NCBI GenBank assembly: GCA_021030915.1
Contig: JAGEMR010000023.1
Coordinates: 305,143 to 369,142, forward strand
Length of the DNA: 64,000 nucleotides
Origin: Astrothelium macrocarpum
Lineage: Eukaryota; Ascomycota; Dothideomycetes; Trypetheliales; Trypetheliaceae
Direction of reading: 5' to 3'
The position numbers were made by a program, and so were the translations under genes. Each line of letters starts with the position of its first letter. Within the stretch, counting starts at the first letter, position 1. Positions 58,201 through 64,000 of the stretch are shown in pieces. The notes beneath the pieces were generated by a model, which ran no database searches, was not told the origin of the DNA, and worked only from the letters and a program-made list of their open reading frames with translations.

Positions 58201-59008
58201 GACGCTCTATGACGATAGAATCGCCATACAGCTCATTCCGGTATCCTGTCTCACCGTGATTCTTGAGCTTAACAGAAAGCGTACAGGATCTGTTCTCATG
58301 AGCGCAAGCCCCGTAACATGGATACATTTACCTACTCTTCACCCTCCTTTATGAAGCTTTTAAGATTCTGGCCACGATTTGTCGAAGTTGCTTTTCCACC
58401 CAAACAGATGGTTAGAGCAGTCAGAACCGCGCTCTTGCCACTACCATTATGTCCAATGACGAAATTGATCAAAGGGCCAAAATCTACCGTCAATTTTTTG
58501 TGACACATAAAGTTATGACAGACCACCTGTTCAATGATTCCATTCTCGGCAGGCTTGTTTTCCTTGGCTTCATCGAAATGCTGTCGTACTAGTTGAGTCG
58601 AGCGAAAATCGTCCTTTGTTTGATTTTGCGTTTCCTCCTCGAGTCGAGCATCTCGTCGAACCTCGTAATCTTGGGGTTCAAAAGGCTCATCCTCATACAC
58701 CGTTACTTCGCGACTCTCGTGACCAAGGTCAGAGTCCGAGTCTGGGCCAGGTGTCAGAGCGGACAGTCGGGGCCGTTTGGACTATTGACGTTAGCTGCGC
58801 AGACGGACTCGATTTCTCAGACACGGACAGGATGCTGACGAAAGTTGGAAGAAGCAGACTCGACAGACACAAACGCCGAATCTTCAGTCTCCGCGCGACT
58901 TCGTCTCTGCGGGATTGTCGCCATTGCAGGCGTAGACTCGGCGGAATGGTGGTGATGCCTAAAGGTGAAGCGGATTGGTCCAGACGCGACTTTTCGGGGA
59001 CGCGCCAT
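55256..59008 (-). CDS. SMC6: Smc6, structural maintenance of chromosomes protein
   Basis: Five exons: 59008-58829, 58781-58336, 58289-57542, 57491-56563 and 56513-55256 (introns of 46-50 bp), about 1186 aa, the normal Smc6 length. After a disordered, acidic N-terminus come IIEQVVCHNFMCHKKL and Walker A GHNGSGKS (about 170-177), then KSFIKEGEESC across a splice. Long coiled coils flank a hinge (GPIGQHVRLK, WSSILERVFGQTL, CPCPVLIGHS). The C-terminal head has the ABC signature LSGGEKSFSTICLLLSIWEAM (about 1090) and Walker B IRCLDEFDVFMDNVNRD. With Smc5 and Nse subunits it forms the nuclear Smc5/6 DNA-repair complex. Exon 5 is locally GC-rich (55450-55800). Only about 200 bp separate its start from the A+T block. 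Confidence 0.95.
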
Positions 59009-59214
59009 GGTCTGTGCGCAGATGCGGTACCCATTTAGACCTGTTTGCTGCCCGTGCAAACTTTGCTTCATATAGGGTCTACCACGGTGTTATGAACCAC
59101 ACCACCGCGTGGCTCACGCTGTACATGCGCTCCGCATACGATCAGTATGCGAATCTCATATATTTCGCATCCACATCTCCAAATCTAAATCTGAATTATC
59201 TGAAGAATTATTAG

Positions 59215-62200
59215 ATATATAATTTATTTTTTCCGATTTTTCTTTTTTTAATACAATTTTTATTGATTGTCCATAACGACGTTTTATATACGATTTCTTT
59301 TTTGATATATATATAATTCATAATATATTCATAATTATATAAATATTAATATTTTTTAATTCAATTTTTTTATTTTTAATATTATATTTTCATTTATTAA
59401 AAAATTCTGATTAATTTATTAATTATTTGATCATAATTGTTATGATCCTCGGTATCCTTGGGGTCAAGTCTACTTGGGATCAAGATGGCTTTTAAAATGA
59501 ATCGGTAAAGGACTGAATTAGTAAGAAATAATATATTGATAATTCAAAATTCTATTGAAGATGTTATCAAAGATTAATTTAAAAAATGATTTTGAATATG
59601 ATGAGATTATAATTGATTTCATCAGATTTTTATATATTCAGATTATTTATTAATATCGTGATGATTTTTATGATCGTTAGAATAAATTTTATTAAAAAAA
59701 AAAAAGATATTTATAAATTTTTTAATAAATTCGTAGATTTTCGGATGAATTATATATAATAATTATATCAATTAATCGTCATATATTTATATTATCATAA
59801 TATTATAATATTATTCTTTTTTTTTAATTATATATTTTTATATATTATAAATTTATGAAATTTTATTATTTTTGATAAAAATATTATTTTATTTTTCTTC
59901 CGATTATTATTATTTTATTTCAGAAATTGTATATTTTGATTCTTTTATTTTTATTTTTTATAATTATTATTTATTTTAAAAATTGATCTGTATTATAATA
60001 AATTTTTATTTAAAATATTCTGAATATATAAAAAATGATTATAAATATATTAATTTATTCTGATTATTATTGAATAAAATTTATGAAGAATATTGAAAAT
60101 ATATTAAAAATAATAAAAAAAAATGGACATAAATATTGATTCGTTTATTATAAAATAAGAAAATTTTTTATTAAATTAAAAAATATATAAAAATGAAAAT
60201 TGAATATGAATTTGATTTATTATAAAAAAAGATTAAAAAAAATTATTCTATGACGGATATTATTATGAATTTTTTTCTATTAATTTAAAATTCTTTAATC
60301 TAAATAAATGATATATTATTAAATGAATTATTATTTTCAAAAATATTTTAATATTATTCTTTTCTGATATAATATTTCTGGATTTTCTTTTAATATTTTT
60401 TTAATATTATTATAATTTTTTATATATTTTTTATATACGGATATTTTTTTTATTTTATTAAATATTTATAATCATAATAATTTATAATTTTTTTAATTTC
60501 GAATTTATTTATTTATTTTTTTTTTTAAAATAAAACATTTTTTGATATAATATTATTATATTTATTGATTGGAATAAGAATATATAAAATATTAAATAGA
60601 TTTTGATATTTAATGATAATTTTAATTTAAAATTTATTAATTTTTTTTTATTTTTATATCAGAAATGGTCCGATTTTGATTAATTCTAATTTTTTTATTA
60701 ATAATTTATTTTTAAAATTTTTAATAAATAAATATATTTTATTCTTCTTTTTTAATTGAAATTCATTTTTTTTTAAAAATATTAATTTTTCTATTTCTGA
60801 TTAATATTTATTGATTATTTTTTTTGATATTTTTTTATATTTATATCAAAATTTTCAATTTTTATAATATATTTTATTATATTTAATCTGAAGGTATTTT
60901 TATATTTTATTTAATTCGAATTCTATTATTTTGATTTAGAATATATTCTATTAATATTTTTTATATAATTGATAATATTTTTTAATTTAATATTAATTAT
61001 ATTATAAATAATAAAAATATCCAATTATTTTATTAATTATTTATATAATATTTTAAATATTATTTCAATATTTGATTTATATATTCTATCTGATCGTTTA
61101 TTTTTTTATAATATATTATAAATATCTTTAATTTAATTTCGAATTCATTTAAAATTATTTTCCAATAAATTGATATAAATTTTCGATTTTTATCAAATAT
61201 AATATTTATCAGAATTCTAAGATATTTAATTAATTTTTGGAATAATAATTCAATTATATAAATTATTTTATATATTTTTTTGAATTATTCAATGATAATA
61301 TATTTTATTAATTTATTTATAATGATCATAATCATATCATATTTTAATTTTATTATTAGATTTTCCGATTCTGATAAATTCATAATAAAATTCATAATGA
61401 TTTATTCAAATAATTTATATAATAATTTTATTAATATGACCGTTCCTTTTTTTATTTATATATTATATTAATTTTTTTAATACGATTTATATTTAATAAT
61501 ATAATTTTGAATATATTCTTTCATTTTTTTAAAATGACAATTTTATTAGATATTTTTAATAATTTACGTAGTTTTTAAATATTCATAAAATAATTCATTA
61601 TAATATTTTTTAATAATTTTTTTGATTTTTTCATATAAAATTATAATTTTTTATTCTATTTATTGATTTTATTTAAAAATGATTAAAATTATATTAATTT
61701 TTTTATAATTCTTTAATAATATATCATTTTAATTAATTTAAAAAATCGTTTGATTTTTGATTTTTGATTTTTGATTTTTTTTTATTATATAATCCGATTT
61801 TCAATTTAAAATATTAATTTTAGAATTATTTTTTTCTAATATATATTTAATAATAAATTTATATTATTCTAAAAATTCTGATCATTTAATTTATTATTAA
61901 TTTAATTATTTCATTATCATAAAATAAATAAAATTTTTATAATTTATAAAAATTTTCAGGAATAATGATCTTTCAATATATATTTTCCAATATTATAATA
62001 CGATAATTATAATAAAAAATTCTTTATCATAAATATCATAATTCTATTCTGATTCTGAAAATTTTCTTAAATAATATTCTATTAAATAATATTTTTTATT
62101 TTATATTTATTAATATAAATATATTTTTATTATCAAATCGGATATATCAATTTTAATTTATATTAATTCTAATAATTTGATAATTTTTAATATAAAATTT

Positions 62201-64000
62201 CATAAATAATTTTTTTTAAATATTTTGAACTTTTTTTTTTTTTTTTCATTTTTTCTGAAAATAAATATTTTTTTATTTTTTATCAATTCCATTAAAAATT
62301 ATATTTTAAAAAAATATTTATCAATAAATCTTTTATTATAATTAACGAATTTCAAAAAAAAATAAATATTTTTTATATTTTTTAATTCTGATCAATTTTT
62401 AATTAATTTTATTTTATTTGAATCAATTCATATAATTTCTATTTTAATAATATAATTTAAAAAATTTATTTTTTTGATTCAGAATTCATATTTTAATAAT
62501 TTCAATTGTAAATTTCATTTATCAAATTCTTCAAATATTTATCATATATATTACGTATATTCTTTTTTAATTTTCGAATAAATAAAAATATCATTTAAAT
62601 ATATTATTATAAATTTATCGAAATATAATTATAATATATTATTAATAAATATTTAATAATTAATTGATATATTTATGAATTCGAATAATATAATAAAATA
62701 TTTAAAATATCTATATTTTATTCGAAATATTATTTTCCATTCTTCATTTTCTTTTATTTATATAAAATTATAAATTTTTAATAAATCCAATTTAATAAAT
62801 TATTATATATCTGAAAATCTATTTTATAATTCTATAATATTAAATAATAAATATTAATTTTTGATTATTATTTTATTGAATTATCAATAATTTATATAAA
62901 ATCGTAAATTTCTGTCTTTTTTTGATATAAAAAAAATTGAATATTTTATAAATGATTCCGATTTTTTAATAAAATCCTTTTTCAAATTTTTATTTAAATA
63001 TTCTTTTAATATTTTAAATTTTTTATTGAATAATATATAAATAGATCTGAATATAAATTATTTTTTTATAAAAAATTTTATTTTATAATTCCACGATTAA
63101 TATTTAAATAATATTTTAATATTTAATTTTTTTAAAAAAAATATATTTATTTTTTATATTTCAAAAAAATTTCAAAAATGATTAAAATTATTTTTAAATT
63201 ATTAATCTTTTAATCTTTTTATTTTATTAGAATATTTATTATATCTGAGATTTTTTTAATAAAAATCCCGTTTTTTAAAATGATTTATATAAAATAATTA
63301 TTTATTTTATCTTTCATTATATCTAAATATGAAAATTTCGATATAATTTTATAATTATATTTATTTATTTTTAATATTCCGTTTTTTCAATTAATTATTG
63401 GATTATATTATTATAATTAAAATAATTCTAATATAATATTATATCTGATTATAATAATAATATCAAATATGATTTTTTTAATATATTCTACGATAATTAT
63501 GAATATTAATCAAATTTTTTCCGAAATTTTATTAATTTCTGACATTTTTTCTTTTATTATTATATATATTATATATTTTCAGTCTTTTAATTTGATTAAT
63601 AAATTTAATGAATTTTAAAATATTTTAAATACGAAATTTCTATTTATTTTTGAATTGATTAATATTTTAATTTCTTTTTTTTTTCCAATATTATTATAAT
63701 ATATAATAAATGATTGAATATTTGAATAATATTTAAATTTATATACGTATTTTATATATAAAATTTAAATTTTTTTTTATAACGAATATATTTTCATTAC
63801 GATTTATTTAATAAATATGATTAAATATTATATTATTTCATAATCATTATAATATGAATAATTCTTTTTATTTTTATAAAATCGTTTATTGATTAATATA
63901 TATTCTTCTTTTTATTTTTGATAAATAAAATAATTAATAAAATTATAATTTTTTCAAAATTATTATTTATATTATTTTAATTTTTTTATTATATGAATTT
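59215..64000. repeat. Gene-free A+T block (roughly 90% A+T), continues past the window
   Basis: Composition changes within a few tens of bases near 59210 from ordinary sequence to almost only A and T. Sample lines hold only a few G or C per 60 bases. No coding frame is credible. Remaining C is nearly always preceded by T or followed by G, and remaining G nearly always followed by A or preceded by C; ApC other than ApCpG is rare. This resembles an AT isochore, a mutated repeat region or a centromere-type region of a filamentous ascomycete. No residual transposon protein could be read. Confidence 0.85.
59444..59520. other. Moderate-GC island inside the A+T block
   Basis: About 75 bp with ordinary base composition surrounded by A+T sequence. 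It contains the inverted pair TGATCC / GGATCA and the palindrome CAAGT-CT-ACTTG. Function unknown; possibly an unmutated remnant. Confidence 0.45.

Noticed and set aside
61280..61471. 63-codon ORF in the A+T block
   Set aside because: Only Ile, Asn, Phe, Tyr, Met and similar A+T codons, no motif; expected by chance in such sequence.

Overview
The window looks like nuclear DNA of a filamentous ascomycete (Pezizomycotina). Most genes carry short introns (about 42-160 bp, usually 45-70 bp) with GT(A/G)NGT-type donors and CTAAC/CTAAT-like branch sites. The gene set is typical of moulds: a Bli-3 homologue, a HeLo-like pseudokinase, salicylate-hydroxylase-like and flavin monooxygenases, a GH43 arabinanase and an Rft1 flippase. 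Some dead genes carry RIP-type C-to-T or G-to-A nonsense codons, and the last 4.8 kb is an almost pure A+T block. A leotiomycete is possible, but that is a guess. No tRNA, rRNA, CRISPR array or intact transposon was recognised.

Layout. 0.3-8 kb: housekeeping genes (Nep1/Emg1 rRNA methyltransferase, a VOC-domain protein with a long disordered tail, a membrane protein, a Kel3/KLHDC4-type kelch protein). 8.1-13.3 kb: a head-to-head pair. On the minus strand is a seven-exon protein kinase that, once spliced, runs into an LEA-like repeat, a C2 domain and one or two WW domains. On the plus strand is a HeLo-like helical domain fused to a pseudokinase, an MLKL-like layout. 14.7-29 kb: S33 peptidase, FAD hydroxylase, SH3 membrane protein, flavin monooxygenase, Thp1/PCID2-like PCI protein, Bli-3 and Rft1.

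29.7-46 kb is an accessory stretch. It holds a broken SesA-like/RhoGAP fusion gene, a frameshifted small gene, a possible three-enzyme tailoring group (2OG dioxygenase, O-methyltransferase, flavin monooxygenase), a GH43 arabinanase, a dead gene for a probably secreted protein, and a GNAT acetyltransferase. 47-59 kb: patatin-like phospholipase, cytochrome b5-acyl-CoA dehydrogenase fusion, a coiled-coil protein, an F-box/2EXR-like protein and Smc6. From about 59.2 kb to the end there is a gene-free block of roughly 90% A+T. Its few remaining C:G pairs sit mostly in TpC/GpA or CpG contexts.

The observations most worth a second look are the kinase-C2-WW protein and its divergent MLKL-like partner, the SesA-RhoGAP chimera, and the dinucleotide signature of the A+T block. 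Exon boundaries were worked out by hand from frame and splice motifs; every multi-exon model given as intact closes in frame. Family names rest on recognised motifs, not on searches.
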